Positions 37,201-45,957 of a stretch of DNA of 64,000 nucleotides are shown here, piece after piece. The DNA is from Ignavibacteria bacterium. GTDB taxonomy: Bacteria > Bacteroidota > Ignavibacteria > Ignavibacteriales > Ignavibacteriaceae. Below the pieces are notes generated by a model, which did not search any database, had not been told where the DNA came from, and worked only from the letters and a program-made list of their open reading frames with translations. The stretch spans positions 682,001 to 746,000 of the forward strand of contig JAFLBV010000002.1 in NCBI GenBank assembly GCA_017302895.1, read 5' to 3'. Numbering within the stretch: the first letter of the stretch is position 1; every line of letters begins with the position of its first letter. The translations under genes were made by a program, and so were the position numbers.

Positions 37201-37730
37201 ATATCATCAGTCAGTTTCCCGCTTAACTGAAGCTTCAACCCGCTTTGAAGCGAGAGATCTTTATTCGTTCCAAAAGTAAAACCTCTAACAAGGGTTCCGC
37301 TCTTTTGAATGTTCTGCCCAAAAATGTTATCGGGAGACAGGAAGGAGTCAAAACCTTTGAATCCCCTGATGGTATCTTCCCCTGCCAGGGTCACAAAAGA
37401 CTGCAGTTCCCGTTTTTTATAAATCTTCGACAGGGAGGATTGAAGAGCCTGATACTCAATTCTCAGTGTATCAAAAATTGAATATGAAAGTGATTCGGAG
37501 AGAGAGAAGAAACCTGAAAGATAGTCAATAGTATAGTCGGTCTGAAGCAGCACTTTATCCCTGATTGTGATTATCTCGCTCCCGGGTTTTACTCCGGTCG
37601 CCTCGAGTTCGTATTTGTTGCTTACCTTTACCGGCAGATACTGCACCTTGATCTTGTAAGAACCTGATTGACCATTTCCTGAAAAGCTCCAAAGAAGAAA
37701 AAAAATCAGAACAAGGCTTAGCCACCTCAT
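34266..37730 (-). CDS. Large uncharacterised outer-membrane beta-barrel protein
   Basis: 1154 residues with a signal peptide ([20 protein letters not shown]). The whole protein is beta-rich with alternating aromatic and polar residues and ends in EVRAFF, a terminal phenylalanine as in outer-membrane barrels. A conserved block (about 141-222, [16 protein letters not shown] ... [29 protein letters not shown]) resembles hypothetical outer-membrane proteins I recall from Bacteroidota. A DYTIDY-x-SG motif occurs at 65-73 and again at 311-319, each followed by a hydrophobic strand, suggesting a duplicated module between which the conserved block sits. It is the last long gene of the polysaccharide-export run. 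Function unknown. Confidence 0.75.
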   Translation of the reverse strand: [1154 protein letters not shown]

Positions 37731-37750
37731 TAAATATCCACTGATTGCTT

Positions 37751-38845
37751 CTATGAGTATTTATTGTAATGTGAAATTACAACATTTTTTACCTCATCAA
37801 CAGTAATTCTTAAGAGGCACTCTCTTACCGGACAGGTTCTTCCCGCACCATATTCACAATAGTTAAACGCAACCGGTGAACAATTCAATTCTCTGTTAAT
37901 TGCGATGTGTTGATCTCCGGGCTGTTTACAGAAATTTGGATTTGTCGGTCCGAAAATTGCCACTGTAGGCACACCAAACCAGGCTGCTACATGAACAGGC
38001 CCGGTATCATTTGCAACGAGCAAGGCAGTGCTTTTCAAGATCGGGGCGTATTCATCTATCGACTTCAACTCTGTAATCCTGATGTGTGAATCTACGAGTG
38101 ATGATTTAATATCTTCACTCAGTTTCCCTTTTTCCACGACAAAATTGACCTCAAACGATTCACTCAGATCAATCGCAAGCGTTATCATATTTTTCACTCC
38201 CCACATTTTTTCATCCCAGCCGGCAAATGGAGTCAGGATTATTTCTTTTCCTCTTGCGGTCGACAAAGGAAAAATCCATGATTCAGGTTTTCTATCAATT
38301 ATTTTGTAACTGTCAACAGCATCAAAATAAATATCGATGAGATGAGGCTCTTTCCGCATGGACTTAAAACTGTCGAAAGCGGTGCTGTAAGCCTCTCTGG
38401 AAATTCCGTGGAACCGCCTGCCACCTGAAAGCAGCATTGTTAATACTGACTGTGGATTCTCTGAAAAATTAATTACAACTCCGCATTTGGTTGCTCTGGC
38501 TTTTTTAATAACAGACATTGATGGAATTTTACCACCTTGAAGAAACTCTGTGCTGTCAACATACACAAATTTTATTCCCGGCAATTCCTTGTTGAACAAA
38601 AAACTGAATTTACTGTAAGTAAGAACCGTGATCTGAACCGACACTTCCTCTTCTGAGAGTCTTTTGAGGGCATGAAGTGAAAGGATGGTATCACCTATGT
38701 TATTAAAAGAAATTATGAGAATATCCTTACCGGAAGATGAAAACATGCGGGATAACAACTTCATAATGAAGACTAAAAATCTTGTGAAAGACTTCAGGAA
38801 ATTATTGTTATCGAGATTTAAGGAACCTGGAAACGATTTCCTCAT
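37751..38845 (-). CDS. Family 9 glycosyltransferase, heptosyltransferase-like
   Basis: 364 residues from the first ATG; a second ATG at 38764 would give 337 and removes an N-terminus not typical of the family, so the start is uncertain. Seen: ILIISFNNIGDTILSLHALKRL (N-terminal Rossmann), HGISREAYSTAF, ITLTPFAGWDEKMWGVKN, and LLVANDTGPVHVAAWFGVPTVAIFGPTNP, the sugar-nucleotide-binding segment of ADP-heptose:LPS transferases. It likely adds a heptose or similar sugar to LPS core or capsule. A cysteine-rich end (CSPVAFNYCEYGAGRTCPVRECL) is present in many GT9 proteins. It overlaps the flippase gene by 38 bases if the first ATG is used. Confidence 0.86.
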   Translation of the reverse strand: MRKSFPGSLNLDNNNFLKSFTRFLVFIMKLLSRMFSSSGKDILIISFNNIGDTILSLHALKRLSEEEVSVQITVLTYSKFSFLFNKELPGIKFVYVDSTEFLQGGKIPSMSVIKKARATKCGVVINFSENPQSVLTMLLSGGRRFHGISREAYSTAFDSFKSMRKEPHLIDIYFDAVDSYKIIDRKPESWIFPLSTARGKEIILTPFAGWDEKMWGVKNMITLAIDLSESFEVNFVVEKGKLSEDIKSSLVDSHIRITELKSIDEYAPILKSTALLVANDTGPVHVAAWFGVPTVAIFGPTNPNFCKQPGDQHIAINRELNCSPVAFNYCEYGAGRTCPVRECLLRITVDEVKNVVISHYNKYS

Positions 38846-40328
38846 AAACTGAGTTTCGGGTGATGTGTAAAATTAATGGATATGCTAAAATAAAACATAA
38901 AGGAAGAATAAGAGTGGTCAAATTAAATTGACTGACCAGTAAATAGCAAACTAACAATATCATCGATGAATAAAGCAGGAAGAAAAATGCGTTTTTCACT
39001 AATTCAGGATTTAATCTGAAGCCCGATCTTTTAAAGATGAAGGCGAGACACATTACAGATTGAACTATATAGGTAATCGAAGTTGAAAGTGCGAGTCCAT
39101 TCTGATGCATATTTTCACTTAGAACTAGTGAAAGGATGTATTTAAGAATTAAACCCGCGAGCGAAATTAAAACGAGAGCAGTACTCCCCTTCAGACTGTA
39201 TGCATATTTCAATCCGACTGCAAATATTGCGTACAGAGGGAGGCTAATTGCATAGTAAACCAGAGTCCCTTCTGTCAGGAGAGTGGAATCGCCTGTAAAT
39301 TTACCCCGCTGATAGAGTAACCCAATAATTTCCCCACCTGCAAAAATAAAAATGATTGAGGCAGGGATAAACACAAGAAGAATAACCTCTATCGCCTTCG
39401 TAAATTTTGCGTTTGCCTCTTTCAAGTCACCTTTAGCAACATTTGCAGCAAAATCGGGTAACAATGCACTTCCAAGTGCTGTTGTAAAGATGGTAACGGG
39501 AAGCATGTATATGATATACGAGTAGTTAAGTGAGGCAATACCGCCGGGTTCAGTGTTTGTATAAAACAGTCTGTCTATGAAAAAGAAAATCTGTCCCACC
39601 ACTTCCACAAAGAGTGTATTAAGGAAGATAAGCCAGGAAACATTTTTTGAGATCGCAAGAGAGAATTTGAATTTCCCCCTGAACATATTCTTACTGCCAA
39701 AAAGTAGATGTGTAACCTGGATCATGCTGCCCATGATGTAACCGGCTATTATCGCCATGGTTCCCAGCCAGGCAGAGAAGAAGAAAACTGTGAAAATTAT
39801 TGAAAGATTTGTCCACACCTGAGAAAGATAGGTAACCTTAAATTTGAACTCTGCTATCAAATACGCAGACAAGATACTGATTATGGCATTCAAAGGCACG
39901 GTTAGAAGTGCCATTTCAAAAAGTTGATTTATTGCGGTGTGGTCGGATCCGCTCGAGGTCTCGAGAAAAAGAGATATTACTCCGTCAGAGGCGAAGTAAA
40001 GACCCGCTGCCACCAGGGTTACGAGTCCCGTGAAAAGAAGCATCGTGGAAACAAAAAAGGAATTTGCTTCTTCGGGGTCTTTCGATTTGAGATCATTGTA
40101 GATGGGGATGAAGTAGTTTTGAGCCTGATAAAACAGAATACTGTTCAGCATCGCAGGAATGGTGTATGCTATAAGGAAATATTCGAAATCCTTGCCAACC
40201 CCAAATTTCCCGGCAAACAAAATTTCCCTGAAAAAACCGGTTCCCTTGGAAAGAACTTGAGCCACTACTACTATCAGAGCAGCTCCGCCAACTCCTTGAA
40301 ATATGTGTTTTATTCTATCTTTTACCAA
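38808..40328 (-). CDS. MurJ/MviN-type lipid-linked glycan flippase
   Basis: 506 residues, about 14 membrane helices. The N-terminus (GGAALIVVVAQVLSKGTGFFREILFAGKFG) matches the TM1 region of MurJ, including the GFxRE stretch. The MATE-like/MOP fold flips lipid-linked oligosaccharides across the inner membrane. The position inside a polysaccharide export cluster suggests a role in exopolysaccharide or O-antigen rather than, or besides, peptidoglycan. The start is a TTG; no ATG exists near the N-terminus, and the upstream sequence does not show a strong Shine-Dalgarno site. A 33-bp gap separates it from the Wzz-like gene. Confidence 0.85.
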   Translation of the reverse strand: MVKDRIKHIFQGVGGAALIVVVAQVLSKGTGFFREILFAGKFGVGKDFEYFLIAYTIPAMLNSILFYQAQNYFIPIYNDLKSKDPEEANSFFVSTMLLFTGLVTLVAAGLYFASDGVISLFLETSSGSDHTAINQLFEMALLTVPLNAIISILSAYLIAEFKFKVTYLSQVWTNLSIIFTVFFFSAWLGTMAIIAGYIMGSMIQVTHLLFGSKNMFRGKFKFSLAISKNVSWLIFLNTLFVEVVGQIFFFIDRLFYTNTEPGGIASLNYSYIIYMLPVTIFTTALGSALLPDFAANVAKGDLKEANAKFTKAIEVILLVFIPASIIFIFAGGEIIGLLYQRGKFTGDSTLLTEGTLVYYAISLPLYAIFAVGLKYAYSLKGSTALVLISLAGLILKYILSLVLSENMHQNGLALSTSITYIVQSVMCLAFIFKRSGFRLNPELVKNAFFFLLYSSMILLVCYLLVSQFNLTTLILPLCFILAYPLILHITRNSVYEEIVSRFLKSR

Positions 40329-40361
40329 AACAGGTGAGTTTTTTCTAACAATTCAGGGGGG

Positions 40362-41483
40362 TTAGCTTAAATATTTTTTTACTTCATCTTCTTTTCTGAA
40401 GTAATACAAAAAGGTAAGAGTAAAAAAGAGAAACGCTGCAGCCAGGACCGACTGAAACATTTTTGGGGAAGATGTCCTCAATGGGGGCACAGCCGTATCA
40501 AGTACTTCGATGGTTGGAATGTCTTTCTGTTCCTGTATCAGCTCTTTAAAATATTGCTGTTGAAGAAGTGAATATACTTCGCTTAAGACCCGGACTTCCC
40601 TGTAATAGTTTGAAAGTTTTACCCCCAAAGCAGGAGCTTCTTTGAATCCAACAAACAATTCATCGGAGTTGGTCTGAAACTTGTTATATTCTTTTTGAAG
40701 TGATGCAAGTTTACTTTTTACTGCCTCAACCTCGGGAGAGGTTTCACTCATCGTCTTCAATCTGAATTCGAGCTCAATCTGTGTTGCAAGAATGTCACTC
40801 TTCACTTTGGCTGCAGCGTCAATTGCTGCTTTTAATTGTTCGGGAAGTGCAATGGTCTTATTTTCCTTCTGAAACTTTGCCATTGCATTTTCGGCACTGT
40901 CCAAATCACTTTTAGTAGTTACCAGTCTTCCTTCAATAAACTCCCTTGTCAATTTCGCCTTACTGTGAAGTTTGCTCCTGTTTATGCTGTCCAAAGCCGC
41001 AACAAATGTGTTGCTCACCAAAGCAGCGAATTCAGCAGCACCTTTTCTGTCAGAGTCATTTCTTCCGAAATATCCGGTCTTGATCGAAAAGCCAATCTTG
41101 ATTATGCCTTCCTTAGTTACTTCAACTTCCAAATCACCAAGTATTTTGGAATGCAATTCTGTCAGGTTGGATGTGTTGTAATACTTTTTCAGATCAACTT
41201 TTTTTATCACATATTCGGTAGCTGAACGGCTTTTGACTATTTCAGCATACAATTGTGAACTGCCTGAAGCCCCGCCCGTGACCAGACCCCCAAGGTCCTG
41301 TCCACCCAGCAATCCCGCAAGTCCCTGTGATTTGGGTGATTCGGGGGGAAGAACTGAAGAAGTAGCGGTAAAGGTCAATGGATAGACGAAGTAGAGAATT
41401 ACTGTATAGACAACAAGTACCGTGAACGAAATTCCGAGTATTTTAACATAATTCTTAAAGAAAGTTGAAAAAATTGTCTTCAT
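40362..41483 (-). CDS. Wzz/GNVR-type polysaccharide chain-length determinant
   Basis: 373 residues from the ATG at 41483; upstream in-frame codons are inside the SLBB gene and are not used. TM1 (about 13-35) and a C-terminal TM (about 340-362, preceded by the TAVPPLRTSSPK motif typical of Wzz proteins) bracket a periplasmic domain with a long coiled coil (about 190-290). It lacks a kinase domain. The ATG overlaps the preceding stop codon by one base (TAATG). It probably regulates chain length or forms part of the export complex with the Wzc-like kinase and SLBB proteins. Confidence 0.85.
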   Translation of the reverse strand: MKTIFSTFFKNYVKILGISFTVLVVYTVILYFVYPLTFTATSSVLPPESPKSQGLAGLLGGQDLGGLVTGGASGSSQLYAEIVKSRSATEYVIKKVDLKKYYNTSNLTELHSKILGDLEVEVTKEGIIKIGFSIKTGYFGRNDSDRKGAAEFAALVSNTFVAALDSINRSKLHSKAKLTREFIEGRLVTTKSDLDSAENAMAKFQKENKTIALPEQLKAAIDAAAKVKSDILATQIELEFRLKTMSETSPEVEAVKSKLASLQKEYNKFQTNSDELFVGFKEAPALGVKLSNYYREVRVLSEVYSLLQQQYFKELIQEQKDIPTIEVLDTAVPPLRTSSPKMFQSVLAAAFLFFTLTFLYYFRKEDEVKKYLS

Positions 41484-43087
41484 TATCTGGTACTGATTAT
41501 AACTGCCACGGTTGCGGCTATTACCGTTGCCAACTGGCCAAGAATAGTTAGTGTATCTTTGAACACATCCCAGAATTTCGGTGCTTGAGGCTTTTCCGGA
41601 ATCCAAATGGTATCGCCCGGTTCGAGCTTGATAACTTTATCTTCCTCAACCCATTCACCGGTTCTACCTTTTATTACCCTGACCTTTCCCTCTTCGGCTC
41701 TCCATGCGAAACCACCTGCGATATTAATATAATCTCTGACTGAAAAATCGGGATTGAATTCCAGATTCCCGGGGAATACTGCCTGACCGATTATTGTTAT
41801 GTAGTCTTTCTTCTCTATCACAAAAATCTGATCATTTTTCTTCAAGATCAAGTCGTCTGTTTTATCACGAAAGACTTTCTGAAAGTCAATAACAATCCTG
41901 CCGTGACGCTGACGGGATTTTGATTTAAGATAATCATACTCGTCATCAGTCATATCTTTTCGGGGTATTAATTTAATTCTCTCAAATTCAGGATCATAAG
42001 CGGATTCACCAGAGGCCCGAATAATGTATGAGTTTTTCATCGATGCCTTTTCAAGAAACCCGCCTGCTTCAGGAATAATTTGGGAGAGTTTTGTCACCCC
42101 CTCAGTAATCTTGTAAGGCCCGGGATATCTGACAAAGCCATCAATAATAACAATGTTCTCTTGAAGATAGAGCGGTTTTGTGCGTACAACTATTCTGTCT
42201 TTGTTTTGTAACTTAAAGCCACCGGAAATCAAATAGCCCGAACTCTCGCGGATGCTGTTTTGGGTATGATTGTCATCCGCAAATCGAATCACTTCAATTG
42301 TATCAAGAAATGCAGCATCGAGATATCCTCCTGCAATTTTAAGAAGTTCAGCATAAGTTTCCCCTTCTTTATACTCATAAACCCCGGGATATTTGACCAT
42401 ACCTGATAGACTGACGGTCTTGTCAAGTTTGTCGACCATAATATAATCGCCTTCTTCGAGCAATGGATTCTGATTTCTGTCCGCAAGTCTGATGAATGAC
42501 AGCAGATCAATATATTTTGTTCCACCGTCTTTCGAAATGATTTTTATGTTTCTGATATTGGCAACGGGTGTAAAACCCCCATCCATCAGAATGTCATTTA
42601 ATCGTGAGTTTGCAAGAACGACTTTACTCCCCTTCTTTAAAACCTCACCATAAATCGCAATTTTTATCCTTCTTATACCTGATAGAGTTACGAAGATATT
42701 TTTACTCTTGTATTTCCTGGCAAATTCGGCTCTGATCTTATCTTTGGCATCTCTAAGAGTCAAACCGCTCAGCTTAATCATTCCGATTTTTGGCAGAAGA
42801 AGAAGACCATCCGGGTTTATTTTAGCATCAAAAACAAGAGTTTCGATATCATCGAGACTGATCTTGAACTGATCTCCAGGTCCAACCAAATAGACATTTT
42901 CATCGACACCTCCTTCAACCACAGCAATGTCATCATTTTTTTGGATTGAAGAATCGGTGATTATAAATGCCCTGTCAGCATATGAAGGCAGGTCTTGTGA
43001 ACGGATCACGGTAGAAAAAAGAGAAAGGAACAGCATCACTGCCGTTCCTTTTCCAAAAATAGAGAATATTTTGATTAGCTGTCTCAT
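41483..43087 (-). CDS. SLBB-domain polysaccharide export protein (Wza-like)
   Basis: About 534 residues from the ATG at 43087, which begins a signal peptide (KGTAVMLFLSLFSTVIRSQ); 37 in-frame upstream codons lie within the wzc-like gene. A polysaccharide-export (Poly_export) domain (YLVGPGDQFKISLDDIETLVFDAKINPDGLLLLPKIG) is followed by several SLBB repeats (VSLSGMVKYPGVYEYKEGETYAELLKIAGG, VIIDGFVRYPGPYKITEGV, ITIIGQAVFPGNLEF). A C-terminal hydrophobic helix (TLTILGQLATVIAATVAVIIS) replaces the Wza amphipathic helix. It forms a periplasmic or outer-membrane channel for exported polysaccharide. Seven bases separate it from the kinase gene. Confidence 0.88.
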   Translation of the reverse strand: MRQLIKIFSIFGKGTAVMLFLSLFSTVIRSQDLPSYADRAFIITDSSIQKNDDIAVVEGGVDENVYLVGPGDQFKISLDDIETLVFDAKINPDGLLLLPKIGMIKLSGLTLRDAKDKIRAEFARKYKSKNIFVTLSGIRRIKIAIYGEVLKKGSKVVLANSRLNDILMDGGFTPVANIRNIKIISKDGGTKYIDLLSFIRLADRNQNPLLEEGDYIMVDKLDKTVSLSGMVKYPGVYEYKEGETYAELLKIAGGYLDAAFLDTIEVIRFADDNHTQNSIRESSGYLISGGFKLQNKDRIVVRTKPLYLQENIVIIDGFVRYPGPYKITEGVTKLSQIIPEAGGFLEKASMKNSYIIRASGESAYDPEFERIKLIPRKDMTDDEYDYLKSKSRQRHGRIVIDFQKVFRDKTDDLILKKNDQIFVIEKKDYITIIGQAVFPGNLEFNPDFSVRDYINIAGGFAWRAEEGKVRVIKGRTGEWVEEDKVIKLEPGDTIWIPEKPQAPKFWDVFKDTLTILGQLATVIAATVAVIISTR

Positions 43088-43094
43088 CGCAGGA

Positions 43095-45317
43095 CTATGC
43101 GTTTTCTCCGGTTTTAGTCGAGCGTGAGTAGTAATAGTAATATTTGTAGTATGAACCATAGGAGCTCTTATAGACAAAATTATTAAGTACTGCACCAATA
43201 AAGTGATGTGTACCCTGTCTCATAATCTCACCGGCTCTTCTCAAGAGTTCCATCTCAGTAGTATCGGCTGAAACAACCAAAATTGATCCGTCAACATATC
43301 TTGACAGAATCTCGGAATCTGTTACGGCTATTACAGGTGGAGTATCCAGGATTATGAAGTCATACCTGCCTCTTAACTCATTCAGGAAGTTTAGCATCGC
43401 TTCTGATTCCATCAACTCCGCCGGATTTGGAGGAATGGTACCGCAGGGAATGAAATCCAGATTAGGCATTTCAGTTGTACGGATAATCTCATCCAAAGTG
43501 TTATGGCTGAACAGATAATCAACCAAACCGGGGTGTCTGTTCATATTGAAAACATTATGAACTCTGGGTTTTCTTAAATCGCAGTCAACCAAAAGTACTT
43601 TTTTGTTGATCTGTGAAAAGCTTCCTGCAAGGTTTGTTGCAATGATTGTTTTACCTTCAGTAGGAGCTGATGAGGTTACAAGAATTACTTTCATCTTGGC
43701 AGCATCAGGAGTGGTAAATTGCAAACGGGTCCTGAGTGCTCTGAATGCTTCGGCAGGAATTGAGTCAGGTTTTGAGAATACAATAAACTCGTTCGAACTT
43801 CCCTTCGTTGCATCAATACCCTCAATTCTCGGAATCCATGAAAGTACATTGAAGCCAAGTTTTGTGAGTTGATCAGGAGTTTTTACGGTCTTGTCGAAGT
43901 AATCTCTCACAAATACATATGAAATTGATACAACGAGACCCAACACAATACCGATGATAACAATCAGGGTACGGTTTGGTTTGGCAGGTGAAGTCATCAC
44001 CCTTGCAACTTCAATCACTACCACATTACCTGGTTGCGACTGTTCATTTATGACGGCTTCCTGAAATCTCTGTTCGATCAGCGTGTAAAGTTTTTCAAGC
44101 CCTTCACGGGTTCTTGTAAGCTTTGCAAGTTCTATGGCACTTCTTGGAAGTGTCCCAAATTTTCCTTCATACTGTGCCAACTGGCTTGTGACTTGGGCTA
44201 TCGAAAAGGTCAGTCCCTTTTCCTGAATATCCAATTCCAAAAGCTTTAATGCAACTGTTTTGTATTCTTCAGGTGTGTTTGCCACCGCGCTTTTCTGGAA
44301 GGTTTCTACTTTTTCATTAAGCTTATCTTTAAGAAGATTGATTTTGACATCAATCTCTTTCAGAGCTCTGGCATTCTTGGGATCTTTTTCATTGCCAACA
44401 ACAAGTAATTTCTGAATCTCCAGTTTGGCAATTTCTGTCTGGAGTTGGTCAAAATAACCTTTTACCTCATATTGTGCGAGGTAATCAAGTGCATCAGGAT
44501 CAAGCTTTGCAAGTTTGGCTTTGTATGATTCGATTGCATTTTGAGTCGATTTCAACTCTATTTCATACATCCCCTTGCTGGCTTCAAGAGTGGAAATCTG
44601 TGAAATCAGATTGGAAGCCTGATTGTCGAGGGCTATAATTCCCCCGCTCTCCTGAAAAGTCTTTAACATATCCTCAGCCTGATTCAAAGCCTCAAGCTTT
44701 TCACCCCGCTGTTGATCAAGGTAATTTTTGATTACAACAAGCTGGTCACGATTGAACATCAGGTTTAGGTTGCGGTACTCGGAAGAATATGTATTGGCTA
44801 TCAGAGCCGCTTCATATGGTGAAGGTGAACTCGCCGAAAGAATTACAAAATCCAGGCCTCTTTTTTGTTCAACAGTCACGAGACTTGAGAGAGTAATTGC
44901 GAGTTGTTCTTTGGTCATCAGTTTTTTCTTGCTCTGGTCGAGTCTGTCACTGGTCAAAAGAACAGAGAAAGTGTCTTTTTTCTGCGCATTATTGAATGAA
45001 TCAATAAGTGCGGAGGCCACTCTTTCTCTTAGAGTATAACTTTTAATGACCTCAATTTCATTTGAGATGAATCTATCCTCTGAACCAAATGGTTGAAGAA
45101 GCGGGTTCGATTCAAGAATATTACCGGAGTTTTTATTGATTTTTACAAGTGTTGTAGAATTGTAGATATCAACCGCATTTATTGCGTAAACCAGGGCAAA
45201 AATGAAGGAAACAGCAGTAATAATAAGTATAGGGAGCAGGTTTCCCCTGATCAATTGAAGATAATCTACAATTGATTTCGTTTCCTGGAATTGCGAATTG
45301 TTGAATTCTGTATCCAA
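43095..45317 (-). CDS. Wzc-like chain-length regulator and tyrosine autokinase
   Basis: 740 residues. TM1 (about 28-48) and TM2 (about 450-472) bracket a Wzz/GNVR periplasmic domain rich in coiled coil. The BY-kinase domain has Walker A SAPTEGKT (550-557), Walker A' VDCDLRKP (578 area) and Walker B ILDTPP (656-661). The tail from residue 716 is a cluster of nine tyrosines (YKSSYGSYYKYYYYY), the autophosphorylation site. It controls polymer length and export by cycles of oligomerisation and phosphorylation. Start is TTG, preceded by GAGGA at short spacing. The upstream small SLBB gene ends eight bases before it. Confidence 0.92.
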   Translation of the reverse strand: MDTEFNNSQFQETKSIVDYLQLIRGNLLPILIITAVSFIFALVYAINAVDIYNSTTLVKINKNSGNILESNPLLQPFGSEDRFISNEIEVIKSYTLRERVASALIDSFNNAQKKDTFSVLLTSDRLDQSKKKLMTKEQLAITLSSLVTVEQKRGLDFVILSASSPSPYEAALIANTYSSEYRNLNLMFNRDQLVVIKNYLDQQRGEKLEALNQAEDMLKTFQESGGIIALDNQASNLISQISTLEASKGMYEIELKSTQNAIESYKAKLAKLDPDALDYLAQYEVKGYFDQLQTEIAKLEIQKLLVVGNEKDPKNARALKEIDVKINLLKDKLNEKVETFQKSAVANTPEEYKTVALKLLELDIQEKGLTFSIAQVTSQLAQYEGKFGTLPRSAIELAKLTRTREGLEKLYTLIEQRFQEAVINEQSQPGNVVVIEVARVMTSPAKPNRTLIVIIGIVLGLVVSISYVFVRDYFDKTVKTPDQLTKLGFNVLSWIPRIEGIDATKGSSNEFIVFSKPDSIPAEAFRALRTRLQFTTPDAAKMKVILVTSSAPTEGKTIIATNLAGSFSQINKKVLLVDCDLRKPRVHNVFNMNRHPGLVDYLFSHNTLDEIIRTTEMPNLDFIPCGTIPPNPAELMESEAMLNFLNELRGRYDFIILDTPPVIAVTDSEILSRYVDGSILVVSADTTEMELLRRAGEIMRQGTHHFIGAVLNNFVYKSSYGSYYKYYYYYSRSTKTGENA

Positions 45318-45325
45318 AAGTTCCT

Positions 45326-45895
45326 CTAATTTCGTGTAATATTCAGGATTAAAATAGTTAATGATATAGCAGCAGATAGAACCTGCAGTGCTATAGAGAG
45401 ATAATCTCTAAAGAAAAATCTTGGCTCACCCTTCAAAAGAAGAATATCGCCCGGTTGAAGTCTCGGGATGGTATCCACGGGACGGATATGATCCTCCCAA
45501 AGGAGGGAATTGTAATTCAGTTCGAGAACCCTGTTACCGGTGCTGGAAATTAACGAACTGTCTTTTGCATTTTTAGGTGGTGGAAATGCGGCGGTATCAC
45601 TGTTGGCGAATCTAAACAATGCTATCTGCTCAAGCAATGCATCTGTGGTAGGACCACCGGCAAACGCAAGCAGGTCAAGCACCGTTGTTCCTTCGGGGAC
45701 AAGATATTTACCCGGAAACTTTACATATCCGAGGGCAGAGACTGTAATATTTATTCTGTCGGGATCTGAATAATCATAGAACGCACCACCTGTTTGCCTT
45801 ATGGTAGCATCCCTTCCAACTTTCACATCCTGTGCTTTAATAATAAATGTTGTGCTAAAAACCAGAAGAAAGAACAGTAATTTGGTAAACCTCAT
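45326..45895 (-). CDS. Small SLBB-domain export protein
   Basis: 189 residues. Signal peptide (MRFTKLLFFLLVFSTTFIIKAQ), a single SLBB domain (INITVSALGYVKFPGKYLVPEGTTVLDLLAFAGGPT), LQPGDILLLKGEPRFF and a C-terminal membrane helix (SIALQVLSAAISLTILILNI). It lacks the Poly_export domain of full-length Wza-like proteins. It is first in the export operon and may add an extra ring to the export channel. The 62-bp gap upstream is A+T-rich and holds the likely promoter. Confidence 0.8.
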   Translation of the reverse strand: MRFTKLLFFLLVFSTTFIIKAQDVKVGRDATIRQTGGAFYDYSDPDRINITVSALGYVKFPGKYLVPEGTTVLDLLAFAGGPTTDALLEQIALFRFANSDTAAFPPPKNAKDSSLISSTGNRVLELNYNSLLWEDHIRPVDTIPRLQPGDILLLKGEPRFFFRDYLSIALQVLSAAISLTILILNITRN

Positions 45896-45957
45896 GTCTC
45901 TACTTTTTATTTATGATGTGCAAATATATTGATTATTTCAAACTTTTTAAAGCGTAT

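Noticed and set aside
38808..40328. Assignment of the flippase as the sole essential MurJ
   Set aside because: Sequence fits MurJ/MviN, but the export-operon setting fits a Wzx-like role equally; the gene symbol was left blank.
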